From Achatina immaculata (Eukaryota > Mollusca > Gastropoda > Stylommatophora > Achatinidae), in the NCBI GenBank assembly GCA_009760885.1, contig CM019704.1:17213929-17277928 (forward strand): a stretch of 64,000 nucleotides of DNA. The letters are read 5' to 3'. The position numbers were made by a program, and so were the translations under genes. The notes beneath the pieces were generated by a model. It saw only the letters and a program-made list of their open reading frames with translations, was not told where the DNA came from and ran no database searches. Of this stretch, positions 11,501 to 26,500 are shown piece by piece. Position 1 is the first letter of the stretch; every line of letters starts with the position of its first letter.

Positions 11501-14500
11501 AACTTCATCTAAGTTGACATTTAGTTATGGGAGTGGTAAGTTGATTTCAAGGTCTATCAATTCTTTTGGTTGTTGTCGATTAAGTATTTCTTGGAAGAAA
11601 TCAGCCCATCTTTGGTTTTGGTCTTTACTTGATGTTAATAGGGTGCAAGTTTTGCTAAAGATTGGTTTTTCTTTGGATGTAAAAGTACCTGTTAGCCTCT
11701 TTTGTATGTTATATCGGCTTTTGCTGTCTCCTGTTTTTGTTGCTTTCTCTGCTGCTTTCGACATATTGTCTATGTATTCTCTCTTATCTCTTCTAGCTGA
11801 ACTTTTTACTTTATTGTCTAGTTCTGTGTATGTTTGTTTTGCCAAATCTTTTCCAAGATCTGTCTTTACGTTCAACATGACTAATTTGGATGCTCGTCTT
11901 TCATGTATGTATTTACATATGTTTTCTGATATCTGTGCTTTTCTGTTTGTTTTTTGCAGTCCATCCCTTGCTTTTGCTGCTGTGATTATGGTTGTGCTAT
12001 AAAAAGTGCACTAGGTTTAATACTTGATATTCTTTTCATTTTCACGAATGATGATAGATCCTGCATGCAGCTTGCGTTTATTAACATTTTATATGTTATT
12101 ATAGAGACAAGACACTAAATTTGGAATCCATCATCGGCTAATGACTCTTGTCAGGATCTCTGGGGCTGACTCATATGTGATGTTACCACATTTTTGGATT
12201 TAAAAATTTTTGTCTTGTCACATTGTGACGAATGTGAGCATGTATGGTTTAGGGCAGAACGGGGGATTTTATTTAGGAACTGAATCTTTCTTGTATCTGT
12301 TTACTAAGTGCTCATGCCCATAGTAAATGTGAAAACTAAAACAAATATAGGAACAGTTTTGTTAGTTAACGAGCACATACTAGTCCATGATTCACTGCTA
12401 TATTCATTCTGCCAGAATAGATGCTTTATGCTCCAGTAATCAAAATAAGACTAACATAAGCCCTTAATTTGTGGGGTTTTTTTGTTTTTTTTTTTAACTT
12501 GCAATCATTTTTTTCATTGGTTACACCCTTTGTTTGTGGTTACCAGTATTTTCTTGACTCGCCTTGGCATATTTATTCTGTATATTCTAGGCTTTCAATT
12601 CAGCAAGAAATCAGCTGGACTTCTGTACATCAAATGAGGAAGACTATCAGCGTTACCTATTTGAGGAAGCTGCACTGAATGCTGATAGTATCCTTCTTCA
12701 ACTTAGCCGTATTATATACTATTATGACAACATAGCATCATACATACCAAAGTCTCTGGAATACCAAATGATGTCCAGCTACAGTGAATTAACTTCAGAT
12801 GTACAAGTAGTGTTTAGGGAATGGCAGTCACAGGCAAGTAGGGAAGCTCACCACAAGCGGATTAACGAGGCACATGATGATGGTGGTCAAGAAAAGGTAA
12901 GACATTATTGAACTGGAAGTTTGTGTAAAGACAGGTACTTGGAGTGTGAAGATAACTGTGCTAGAGTGAACATAACTGGCCAGGACCTTGTTGGTGCTTC
13001 CAGTAAAAAGCTCAGCCTGGCCAAAGGGGCAGCAATAGCTGTGATCCCCATGGCAGTGTGATCAGCTTAGAAGCATTGCACTTTTTCTTGTTGTTTAGCT
13101 TCATGCCAGATCTACAAGCCACCACTGTTATCTTTTTCCCATTCCACACACTCCTTATGCATCAACACACTGACTACATCAACTGCAATGAAATGCTGCT
13201 GGCAGTTCCAAAGAAGTACAAAAACAAGTTTGTTTGACTTGGTATGTGAAAGATCAGCCTAGCATAACAGCTAAAAGGATAATGCACAAATAAGACCATA
13301 ATGTGAGGCAGTGAATTCTAAAGAGAAGAATCTTCAGTTACATGAAATCCATATATCAGAAAACCACATAAACAAGTAAAAAAAAGTGAAAAAACTAAAA
13401 ATTAACATTTCTCATTCCTCAAAAATCTCTCAAAAATGTGTAACAGGCAAAGAGAAGCCCACATAGAAGATTAAAGATGTAGTGGCTGACTCTAAGCAGA
13501 AGTGAAAGAAGCAGGCCATAGAACATACAGTCAGTGAATGTGATCCCATTAGGACTCCAAAGTGAATAATAGTTATCTAAGTCATAGAATAATTGGTTTA
13601 TTCATTTGCATATGTTGAAGACAGCAAATTCCAAGAAGTAAAAGTATATTCAATGCATGTTCACAAAAGAAGGGAGGCTTGATAAAGAAATTGATGTTAC
13701 AACACAAAGAGCCAATGCTGTTGTGTACCAGCTATCCCCGCCACTTACACACTCCAACATCCTACTTGAAACTAAGAGAAAATGAATTAACAGTATATTC
13801 ATACCAATACTTTCCTACCAATGCCAGACATGGGTAATTACTACATCACCAGGTTTGACAAGCTAATAAATGACACCATAAGACAGATGGTAGGAACTAC
13901 ACTATGTCCGCGACACATAGAGAAGCAAAGAATCAAGTGGTTCGGCCACTTAATGAGAATGACACACTCACGCCAGTCATGATAGCCTTCAACCAAAGAA
14001 CTGCAGGAAGACCCAGAAGGAGATGGATAGATGGTATCAGAGAAACACATGCTAATTATGGCATGACTGTCACTGAAGCCATTCATTTGGTCCAAATATG
14101 CCAATTGCATCTTCCTTCGACACTTCATGGTACAAGAGGAAGGATAAAGTAAAGCAATTAAGTAAGTATTCATTTGCATGTTGGTTCTCATCAGATTACA
14201 AGCAATGACCAGTGGACTCCAAACTTTCCATTCCAGAGGCACTTGATGATGGCCAACGATATATCAAGAATTCAAAATCTCTCACGTAAAAAGTAGGCAG
14301 TGGGAAAACCCAGCAAGACTGGTAGCAGAAATGTATTTAAAAAACAATAATGATAAAGGGGAAAATAGGAATAAACTGACATAGTTGTTGACCAAGAACA
14401 GGTCTTAACTGAAGCAGTTTGTCTGATCCTTATACTCCACAACCAGATGAGGAGCAGAAAAAAGAGTACAGCAAAGTTTCTTCTTATGAGTCCTCTTGCT

Positions 14501-17500
14501 TTTAAATCAGATTAGATTCACTGTGTGTAATCACATTCAGCCTGTACTGTAATTTAAAGTCTTTTCTACAGCTGTTTCAGGAAACTATATGAAAAGGAAC
14601 ATAAATTCTGTGCTTTTTGTTCATCACTCATTATATAACATAAGTGACTTTTTTTAGGTTAAAAAAAAGAAGAGTTTTTGAAAATATGAGATGTAAACGA
14701 AACTGGGTTCATGATTGATAGAGTACCTGGCACTGAGTAGGTAAATGAGACCCAACTAATCTTATCAGTGACAATGTGAATTCGATGCAAAAAAAAAACA
14801 GATATCCTGTCTTCACTGGCTAGCAAAATAGGATTTGAAATTAACAAGAAAAAACAAAAATAATGAAACTTCCCATTAATCAGGAAGGAAAAGTATACAT
14901 AGAAGGAACAACTGTTGAAGAAGTAAACCAGTTTGCATACCCCAGCAGCTACATGGACCAGGATAGTGACACCAGGAAGGAAGTTATAATTAGAATTGCA
15001 AAAGCAGCATTAACCTTCAAGAATCTTGAGAACATATGGCACTCAAAAGTTATAGGCACAAAAATCAAGCTTATTCAATTTAAATGTAATATCTACCCTC
15101 ATTTATGCATGCAAAAACTAGATGACAACTAAAGAAATATACAAAATATTAGACTCTTTTGAAAACACATGGCTAAGGAAAATGCTTGGTATAAAGTGAA
15201 ATGAGTTCAAGAACAATGCAGAGATAAGGCAGATGAGTGAACAACAACCTGTCCCATGGGTGATCAGAAAAAGGAGATGGACATATATAGGTCCAGTGAT
15301 GAGAAGAAACAATCAGAGAATCCCAAAACAAGCTATCAAGTGAAACACAACAGACCAGAGAAAAAGAGGTCGACCATGTGAAACTCCAAAGAGGACATTG
15401 TTAAGAGAGGCCAAATTAGTAGGCATAAAATCCCTTGAAGAGGTTGAAAAATTGCCGAAAACAGGAAAATTTGGAGAACTAACTTATGAGCCCTATGTGA
15501 CGTTTAACAGTATGGAAAGGATATAAGATGTAAGAAACAAAAACAGGCTGAAGTTCTCTCATCACCCCTAAAATGTTTTTGCTGAAATGTCACAGTAAAT
15601 GACCAAGATGTAGGTGGTGTCTGATTTGCCTGACATTTTGAAATAGCTGACATTTTTGGTGCCAAAATTTGTGAATCATAGCCAATCAAATCCTCATCCC
15701 ATCTGTCTGTTGGTACTTCCATTAATGTGGCCAGCCTGGCTGATGGGACAGGAATTGCTGTAGTCACCATGGTGGTGGAGTCTGCTAAGAAATATTGCCC
15801 ACCCCCTGCTTTTTTTAGCTCCTCTCTAGGACTTAGAAAAAATATAAGCCATAACCAGCTCCCAGTTTGATACAGTGCTATGTCTCAACACCTTTCATTA
15901 CATCAGATACAAAGAACATCAGGCTTGCAGTTTCAGGGAGATAGAACAACAAAAATGACCAACACAGCAATGAGCCAGATTCAGCAGGTAGAAAGAACAC
16001 ATCACAGGTCTGTTGTTATTGAAGCAGGTACCAGGCCTTCTTGATTATGAGCCTTTCAAATGAGAATTGAAACAAAGACAAGTTGGAAGACTCAAGTTTA
16101 AGCCAGATGGAAAATTCTCTCCCCCCTCCCCCCCTTTTAAATGGGTTCAGGAATTTTGAGGACTAATGATGGTAATTTTATAAATATGTAACAACAGGTC
16201 CTTATTTGCATAAAATGAGTTTTCATTATTACAGGTGACAGCCAATGTTTCAGATGATAGTCCAAGAGCTCAGTCTCAGGCTTCTGAATCAGGTCATGGT
16301 AATAAAAGGAGGCTCCAGGCAAAGGCAGGTCTAAGCTTGCCAGAGATTGTTGAAGATGGTGAGAAGAGTACAGAATCTAGTCAACAGAATATGAAGTCCA
16401 GTGACAGTCGAATGTCACAGACATCTAAGCACAGTAAACAAGGACGTCACAAGCCTGTAGATACAAAAGGTCAGTTCATACTTGCTCTTGCTAACCAGAG
16501 AAACTTATATGTGGTAATCTGTAGAAATTACTTTTTATGCTTTATTTTTTGTTTGCATACGTTATCAGTATGTTATTCAGTGGAGTAAGGTAGAAATGTG
16601 TAAGCATTAATGTCTCACAGTAAAGGGCAGCTACCATCTTTGTAGGGTTACGAATACTGCTTGGTTCTCTATGCTCCTATCTAGCTCACATATGAATGTA
16701 CCTGTGTATTCCAGTGTCACCCTGTTAGCAACATTAGTCAGCAAATCTATGTCTGAGTTATCTTTTTAGTTAACTCTTAACCTTCAAACAACATCAGTGG
16801 CAAATGAACATTTTTTTTTTTTTGTAATAAAAATATCATTGCCACACCAGTTTGCTGCAAAATGACTTGATGCCTACTTTATAATTTGTGGTGGTGTAAA
16901 ATTATGAACTTCCAGCTACAGAACAAAATCATGAGTATTTTATTATTTTATTTTACATTTTTATTTAAAATAAAAAGCTGTTTATATGACTTATGGTAGG
17001 TTACAAGGTAAGCAGGGCGTCTCACAATAAAAGTAAGCACATCCGCTGGCAGAGAAAAAAAAAGAGAAAAAAGTCACCTACAATGGTTTTGATGGTGGGA
17101 TCTGGCACAACTAAAATTAGCAAATGGCCAGAACCATGAAGAAAGTGATAGCAAACATCCTAGAATCATGATGGCCAGAACCATGAAGAAAGTGATAGCA
17201 AACATCCTAGAATCATGATGGCCAGAACCATGAAGAAATGATACCAAACATCCAAGAATCATGATGGCCAGTACTCTTGGAAATGGACATCCTGACTAGA
17301 CAGCAAACCATCTTCTGTATGATATCAGGAGAACAGTGTTCAATAATGAATGCACAATTTGAATGAATGGATAGAGATGAAGATGCAGGACTGAAGCTGA
17401 ATGAGGTAGCAGTCAGTGACCCATAGATGACTGATTACATGAAACTTGGTGAATCATAGTTGACCAAGACCCTAATTTATCTCCTAGCTGTGTGCCTGGA

Positions 17501-20500
17501 AACACTAGTCTGACTGAGTGAAAAGGGGTCACAGTGGGAATGTGAATGCAGTCCTAAAAAGAACCAAGTCAAAGCCAAATGCATCAAGCTAAAGGGCATA
17601 TAACAGCAACATAGTGTAGATAACACCCATTTGAAGATGAATGCCAAAGAAGAATTAATAAATTAATGTTATCAATACACAATAACATGCTCCATTTCTT
17701 GCAGGTCAAGGGTCAATTACAGGTAAGCTTCCAGGAATGAAACGAGGCCCACGTGACCTTGATCGCATGTCATCTGTCACAGAAACAACATCTGATGTCA
17801 GATGTAAGTGCAGTTAATAGACAATATGAAATTCTTGTCTTGTCTTGTGTAATCTCCCTGTAACTGCGAGCTGGTGTTTTTTGCAGCCGATGCTGTAGAG
17901 ATGTTGAGGCACAGCATCATATTGGTGAGGGAGCAGGTTATGGCATCTATTTTTTTAGTCCCAGATTACAGCTAAAAAGCAGGGGGTGTGCAATGCTTTC
18001 TTAACAGACTCCACCACCATGGGGACTACAACGATTCCTGCCCTGTTATCCAGGCTATGCCTGTTACTGGGGGTACCACAGAGAGGTGGGACAGGGTCTT
18101 AGTCAGCTATGGTTCGCTAACCCTGATACTAGCATATCAGCTATGGGTCGCTGATTGCTTAATCAGACAGTATCTTCACCCCCACAATATGAAGTTATAG
18201 ATCCTTAAGATCTTTCCAATTTTCACATTTTGGTTTATATGAGCTTAAGGATTTCCACTAGTTTTTTTTTTTTCCTTTTTTTAAAAAAGCCTTTGGAGCT
18301 TCTTCAAGTTTCTTTGCTGTGACTAACTTGTAACTGACTTTTGAAGGAGCACCTAAAAACTGCCTACATAAGAAGTAATAAAACTCATACTGTGTCCAAC
18401 CCACCAATTGTCTGCATTTTTCCCAGTGAAGATTCATCATCACCCAATCCTTATCATTATTATTTTGTAGTAGTGTATCGTCTGCTCTTTAGAGATTACC
18501 AAAATTTGGACTCTTGTTCTTTCCTTTGAGTTGTCACCTGGAAATTAGTCTAAGAACATTTGTGTTGCTCAACCTTCTGTACCAGTAGCCCTTTTCTTAT
18601 GTTTTATGTTCTTTGAACATGAGTTTCTCATCCAGGAGACATGGGTTTGATATCATGGTACTGCCCATGGTTTTTTTTTTTCCTGGGGTGGGGGAGGTTA
18701 AAAACCATGCTGTGCACACTCTGTGTTGACTGTTTTAAGTGAGGGACCATTCCTATATGGTAATATTGGTATATTCTGCATTTATCATTAGTTCACAAAT
18801 GTTGCTATATTTCCATTCATATTCTAAAGGAAAGTATAAAACTTGAGGAACTGTGCTCTGATTACGATTTGCCAGTATAAATTTTAAAAAAATTAAGACA
18901 CCAATAAATATATATGTAAATTAAAAACATATTTATACTTATTTTTGCCTTCATGAGAATGGAATGCTAATTCCAGAAGAAGTATACAAGTGGTCTGTCT
19001 TGTGTAGATGTACATTTTACCAGCTCTGACTCGAAGGTTTAGGCATTATATTTATATATAATGAACTGAGGGGTAGTTACAGATACCTGGAGAAAACAAT
19101 AGACCTCACCCTAGCAAGAGAAATCCAGTTTTACCATGACCAAAATGCTGATGAAGAAGAAGAAATTTACTCTTACTTCATTATGGGTCTTTGTGATTGT
19201 TCTTTTCAGTTTATGTAATAGTTTATATCAACTGTTTCTTACAGCAACTATGACAAATTCATTGTATCATGCATCAGTGATTCAGTTTCAGTTGTCATCA
19301 AAGGCTTGTGAAGATAAAGGTAAGATGATACATTTGTTACATTTTTTATTCCTATCATCATCATCATCATCATCATCGTGTGCTGTCTTCAGTACGATGG
19401 TTGGCGGTAATGAAACTCCAGTTTCCTCGCTCCAAAGAGCTCTTTCCATGCCTGTCGACAGATATTTGAAGCTTCTGGGTTCTCACGTGGATGCCAGTCA
19501 TCAAAAATTTGATGCTTGTTTTGTTTCATTAAAAAAACTGGTGTAACGTTTAGATTGTACACATTTTGTGCGCATGTCCAGCGACACTTTTCAAAATGGT
19601 GAAAGAGTGCTTAGTTACGAGCGATGTTGAGTGAGAAAAACGAAGAGAAACATTGAGAAATTTCAATTTTTGGTGATGTAGATAGGGGGTATGGACATGG
19701 CCTGTGACCAGACCACTGTTCTTGAATGTATTCCAAGTAGATCTAGACATTTTAGACAACTGGAGAAGTAGTTAGAAGGTTATTTCAGGCATTATTCTAC
19801 TGATAATGCAACATTGAATCACAATACGACGTCAACAGGTAGATCTAAGCATCTCAGACAGTACGTATTATACCTCTAGGCCTTTCCAATGGGGTGGGGG
19901 GAAGGCAATAGAAACATGATAGCCGCTAGAGGAAGTGTCGGGGGGGGGGGGGGGGAGGGAAAAGGGGACACAGAGAGATAATGAATGAAGAACATAATAC
20001 ACCTGCAGGGAGAAAATGTGAAACTGGTGAATTGTCGCCCTATTAGAAGAATGTCGCCCTATTAGAAGAATACCACCCCTTTCTACCACTTGTTTTCCTC
20101 CTCTCTCTTTACGATTGGCTCTATCGGGTATCCTTTGTTGTGGTCAGCGTGGTCCTTCCTTCTACTACACACATTTCTGTTTTCTACTTCTGGAGGAAGA
20201 CACATTTAGATAAGTTCTTCATTTTTTTGTCGCGTTGTGCATGTAATCCTCGAAAAAGGCTCACTCCGAAATATCGGATGTTGTATGTTTTTCATTTATA
20301 CATTCTCATACTTTCTATTCGTTTTTTTCTCACCTTACTCACTCCCTCCCTAACTTTGTAAAACTGCACCATACACCTCTATCTACCTTTTTTTTTAAGT
20401 TGGACACAATCATTATCTAAAAACATGACATTACTTCTTTTTTCCTAAAAAACTCTGCATTTGTGAAATCTTCATACATGTAGTTATATTTTGAAACATA

Positions 20501-23500
20501 ATAAGTACACAGAAGTACATGGAAATACTGTTTTCATTCAATTTTACAACTATATCCCCTATACATATCAAAACCTGCGCTTTTACTCTGGCATCCAGCT
20601 GAACATCCATGTTTCTTCCTGTGGCATGGAAAGAGCTAGCTTTGATGGTGCACTTAGCCAGGCTGTGTATTATGTCCATCATCATCATTATCATCAGGTG
20701 CCGTGCTGACTGGCGTTAGCTATTATGCTTATCCAGAGTACACGATCCTTCATGCAGGCCATCAGCTCAGTTGGTGATCTCCTCTCACACCATCTCGTCA
20801 GACTGTCCAGTATCATTTCTCTTGGTCTTCCTCTTGATCTTTTCCTTCTATTTGTCCTGTTGTTATAATATTTTCAATGCCCCCTCTTCTCATTGCATGT
20901 CCTATGAAAGTACATTGTCTCTCTCTTATCTTTTTGACAAGATTTTTTTGTCTCTCCAGCCCTTCTCATACATTCTTCATTAGTTATTTTTGCTGTCCAG
21001 GGAATTCACAAAATTCTTCTAATAAACCACATTTCTGTTGCTTCCAATGATTTTTGTGCAGACCTGCCTATTATATATTATTGTGTATTATGTCCACTCT
21101 CGCATATTATCTTCCTATCTATATCTCTGTCAACCTCTCACTCTTTATACATCCACCTTTCTTTCTAGCATGGCTTTCAGCATGTTATTATGTCATTTCA
21201 TATGGTCATAGCATTTTATTTTCTTGATCCTTATTTTGTACAGAAGTTCAAATTGCATTTGTTCCAATATTTTTGCTTTCTTCATTTTCCATGATATATG
21301 AACTACTTTCCTGTAAATCAACATTTCTACTGCACTTATCATTCTCTTTGACTTTTTACTTTTGTCTATACATGATACTTATGTATAGTTAAATTCAGTT
21401 CATTCAGTGACTTTGGTTATCACAAAAGATAAGGAAGCTTGACATGAAGCCTGACATACATTCTGTCTATTTATATGTACGAGGTGAACTGAAAAGTAGT
21501 GTCTTTTTTTTTTTTTTTAAAAGAGGCACATGCAGAAGTACAAAACTGACATATGTTCAGATTGTTAAACTTTTCCTAGTATCAATGGCAGCATATACTA
21601 TTATTTTCCCCTAGGGAATTCTGAAATATGGCAAAGAACGTAGAGATGCATTCAAGAACATGAGTATATATGGAGCATTATGAAGCATTAGAATTCTTGA
21701 ATATATAGAATGGTTCTCATCAAAGAATAAAAGTTGTTTATGGAGAAAAGTTTTAGGCATTAGCACTGTTCAACACTAGGCTGTTCAACACCGACATGAA
21801 GAGGCAGCCTTAAAATTGTGTGAAAGAGAGTATCATTTTTATTTGCATGATGCTATGAAGACTACATTGAATCAGTGGTTCTGCCATCAGCCAGAACGGT
21901 TCAACATACTTGTATTACCATAAAATAGTGATGCACAGACAAAAGTATATTCACTGAAGTTTCTGAAAGTTATTTGTTTTCAAGTTATAATTTTAAAATT
22001 CGACCATCAGTTTTAAGTTAAAAACACAGGAGGTGTTCCTTTTCTTTATGTTTGGTTTGTGTCATCTTAAATTGCATCATTATGTGTGTATAACAATCTA
22101 CAAGTAAGAGTATTTTGAATGGAATATTTTAATTTTAAACATTATTTTAGATTATTAGCAAAGTATAGATAATTTGTGTCTCATCTTGTAACTCTTTCAC
22201 TCTAAAACAACACTGGCAGGGTTGGCAGACCTTACACATCAATGCAAACCAATACAGTGATATTTCTTACAACTTACATCCTTCCCGTGCCATTAAACAT
22301 CACATAGGGCTCGCATAGTTGTTTGCCAAGTTTTCCTGTTTTCGGCGAGTTTTTCAACTCTAAACTGCCTTCTCATAACAATGTCCTGGTTAGAGTTTCA
22401 CGTGGTCAACCTCTTTTTCTTCGCCCTGTTGTGCTCCACTTGATAGCTTGTTTTGGTATTCTCTGATTGTTTCTTCTCATCACATGGCCTACATATGTCC
22501 ATCTTCTTTTTCTGATCACCCGTGAGACAGATTGTTGTTTGCTCATCTGTCTTATCTCTGTGTTGTTCTTAAATTCGTTCTACCTTATACCAAGTATTTT
22601 CCTGAGGAATTTATTTTCAAAAGTCTAATTTGTTGTCTATTTTTTTTAGCTGATTTCCAGCTTTCACATACATAAATGAGGGTGGATATCACATTTGAGT
22701 TGAATAATCTTAACTTGGTTTTTTTGCTTATAACTTTTGAATTTCATATGTTCTCAAGATTTTTTAAGAACAATGCTGCTTTTGCAATTCTAATTCTAAC
22801 TTCCTTCCTAGTGTCACCATCCTGGTCTGTGTAGCTGCCAAAGTATGCAAATTGGTTTACTTCATCAACATCTGTTCCTTCTATGTATATTTTTCCATCA
22901 TGATTAATGAGAAGTTTCATTATTTTTGCTTTGTCTAGTGATATTTAGGCAGTCTAAAAAAATGAAACCTTGCACATTTCTCACCTAACCTATATTTCTT
23001 AAATTAAAGAATAACTTCCTTCTAGTTTCTTTTTACCAAAATTTTTAATCAAATTTATTCTGGCAGAGGATAGGGGGTTAATTTTGAAATAAGAGTTAAG
23101 CTCTCTCTGTGTAAAAATATCCTGCTCTAAAGCTTTTAAAATATTCCCCTATTTGATGATGAAAAATTTGAATAACTTTCAGTACCTGGTAGATTTTCTG
23201 ACATCTTTTCATCAATATCTTTGATTCAGTCTTGTCTGCATCCCTTCTTTATATCACACATTATATTTGCCTAAACATTGCTGTAAACTGTGACAGTTTT
23301 TATGTGTATTACCAATATTTTTTTCTTACTATAATCTATTTTATCCTTAATTAATCTTGTACCATGAGCTGTCATGGGAACAGGCAGTTGGTGTCTTTGT
23401 GCCATATGAATGGCCTCAGTGATGCTCATGCTGGATTCATGAATGTTTCTGTTTCATTTCATTTCTCTAATCCAGCAGGCATTTGAGCATCTGCTCTTTG

Positions 23501-26500
23501 GCTTGAAGCGATGGTAAAGTATCTGCAGTTCTTCTTTAATTGTACTGAGTTTGCATATAATGTGTTTTTGATGTTTGGATGTTTCTATCATAAGTCTTTG
23601 AGTGATGGAGATTCTAGGATAAAGGACATTTGGGCATTCCATTGGGCTTTGTCTGGTGTATGTGTGTGTTCCAGAGCATATGCCTTGTTCTTAACTGAAG
23701 AATGATGGTTTGCTCTCATCAATTTACTGTTATTATTGAGCGTTTCTGTAACTTCATCTATTCATCATTTCCAGGGTCATCTTCTTCTTGATCTGTGTCA
23801 TGTAGTTCTTTGGTTGAAGGCCTTTGTGGCTGGCTGTATATGTATCATTAAGCGGCCAGACCACTTAATTCTTTATGTAGGCATGGTGTAGTTCCTACCA
23901 TTTATCTTATATTGTCATTTCTTATCTTGTCCCTCCATGTGACATTTGCTGCTTTTCTTATGCATCTCGTTTGACATATAGATATTTTATTTTGCTGTTT
24001 CTTGGTCAGTGCCCATATTTGGCATTGGTAGCGTAACGTTGGTATAAATATGCTATTAATTAGTTGTTATATTTTTATCTTCCAGGCTGGATATTTCAGA
24101 AAGGCAAAGAAGAAGAGTTGGCCGAGGATGCTATTTTAGAATTTTGTGTACATAGGTTACAGCAGGAACTTAAAAACATGTAAAGAGTGTTGTTTTAACA
24201 TTGGATATATTTACTAATGATGTTTTTTCAAAAGTGAAATTATAAAATGAGTGGATAATGAAATAAAGTAACCTAAGATTTATGCATGTATTCTATATTA
24301 CATATTATATATTTCTTATGTATGTAAATGGCATATCTAAAACAGATTTCCTTCCTTCCTCACCATCTTTACCTATATCTGGGACATAGGCTATCAACAA
24401 GGGCTCTTCATTTATATCTGTCTTGGGCTGTTTCTTCTATGCATCTCCAGGTGTAGTCCATCTTTTTGATCTCTGGTTCAAGATTCCTTTGCCAGGTGTT
24501 TCTTCTTTGTTTCCTTTTACCCAGGGGATTCCAGGTGAGAGCCTGATTATGTCAGTGGTAGGCTTCTGAAGTATAGCTCTTGTGAACGTTTTCATAGATA
24601 ACATATTTTTTTACCTGATAGGGTTGCTGACCCTGTGCTGAACCCTCCTTAGTCGCCTTTTACAATCATGCTTGGTAAGGAACAGTGATCCTATTTCCAG
24701 ACATATTCCCAGGTACCAGGTACAACACAGGGAAAATATTATGTTTAAAGCAGGCTTACACACTGTAAATAATGTGTATAAAGCTGGTTTATACAATGAA
24801 AATAGCATGTCTGAAGTTGGCTAAAGCCTTGTTTGCAGATATTTAGCTCTGACTACTGTGATGGTGCTTTAAAGATTCTTATTTTAGCTGTATAGAATGA
24901 ATGTTTTGCTGTTGCAGGAGGAACATTTTTGACAGCAAAAGTATGTGTCAGATGTTGTCAGCCAACATTTGCTGACAAAGACCCTATCTTACTTTCCTAT
25001 GGTGTTGTAATATTCTAACCTGGTCTATGTCAATGGAGCTTGCTAAGAAGCTATCTGATTTGCTTCAGGCTCACAGTTATTGAGAGATAACAAGAAAAAT
25101 GGAATATCACTGGAAATGAATTCATTATTTTCTTAAAGTTATCTTACAGAAATTTTTATGAAATTTGACTTAAAAACATTAAGCCACAAGACTTAATCAG
25201 GGTATTCTATAATTCTTTGATTTTGTGTGTGTGTGATGTGTATAAAGAAAATAATTTTGTTAATATACTTCATTTGACTTAATAAATTTTAATTTAAAAC
25301 AATTGTATTCCGCTAAAGAAAGGAACAAAAGACTCATGAAGCACAGATGGGCCTCATTTCACCAGTGGTGGTGCGTTACTATGGAGATGCACATAAAGAA
25401 ACTTACTGAAGTATCGCAAGTCACCAGTCAGAATTTCCTCCCATACATCCCTGAAAGGCAGGAAGCCCTGTCTTTCAAAGATGCTTGATGATTTCAATGA
25501 TGGCAGGCAGCTTATGCTGACAACACATATAGATGGCACTACTGTGGCTTAGTATCCTTCTGAATTATTATTGATCTATTGATGTTAACATGTGAGGGTA
25601 CACAATTACAAGCACAAGTTTTGTGAGATGTGTACGTGTGTGGAAAAGGATGGGAAAATGAGAGGCGGGAGAAGGGGAGGTGCAAAATTGAGTATTGAAA
25701 TCAAATCCAAGCACAGCTGGGTTACCAGTACTTGCTTTACATGCAAAGCAAGGTGCACATTTTAAAACTTCCGAAATTTTAATCATTTCATAAGGGTGAA
25801 GATGCTGTCTGATGTAGTGCTCAGTGAATCATAGCTGACTCCTTGCATCAGGGTTGGTGAACCATAGATGACCAAGACCTTCTCCCGTCTCTCTGTTGGT
25901 ATCTGAATTAATGGGGCAAGGATCGCTATAGTTCCCGTGGCAGGTGAGTCTGCCAAAGAAACATTGCAACCCCACTCCCCCCAAAAACCACCCAGACACA
26001 CACACACACACACACATACACACACACTGTCTTGTAGACTCACTCAGTCTGAAGAAATCCTACTGTAACACTCTCTCCATCCATCATGCCCTGACCATAT
26101 TGGTTGCAGAAGTCTGCTGACAGCTGATGAGATAGAACAACAGTAACAACAACAGCAACAATCATTTCATACTCAGGATGATTAAATTCTAAGAAACTGT
26201 AAAATCAATTGAAAACTGGAAAAAGAGATAACAAAAAAAAAAAATCCAGCAGAACTAAACAGTTATATCACAAGGCATAATAAAATTCTGAAAGACATAA
26301 TAGAGGGAAAGGTGGAATGAAAGAAGTCAACAAGGATTAAGACTGGTGGACAATATTACAAATAAATGAACTAGACTGGGCTTGGCTGCACGCACTGTGA
26401 CAGTGAAGGAGGCTGTGAGTTGGAGAGCCATTTCAGCCAGCCTTACATGGGGAGAGGGCACAGGATGATGATGATGACTTTTTTTTATCTTTCACATTCA

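Larger units (their letters stand above)
8728..12000 (-). mobile_element. RTE-like non-LTR retrotransposon (family B), about 1.95 kb, split by a mariner
   Basis: The minus strand encodes, from 11990 leftward, the RTE linker (YTELDNKVKSSARRDKREYI), then SVVSKVFCKVILNRI, FIDFKKAYYSIHRDPLW, TGVKQGCILSPLLF and LEDLDFVDDITLISD of the reverse transcriptase, and after the mariner insertion the C-terminal part (ESWKITKEIENKLDSFENKR). The catalytic FADD equivalent reads FVDD. Several frameshifts and stops make it a dead copy. It is inserted in the intron between exons 3 and 4 of the C3orf20-like gene, antisense to it, and has an internal deletion of roughly 80 bp near 8735. Confidence 0.85.

Noticed and set aside
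19937..19956. Long G run as a structural (quadruplex) element
   Set aside because: Single homopolymer inside a repeat; similar runs at 4659, 4797, 46678 and 58213 suggest ordinary slippage.
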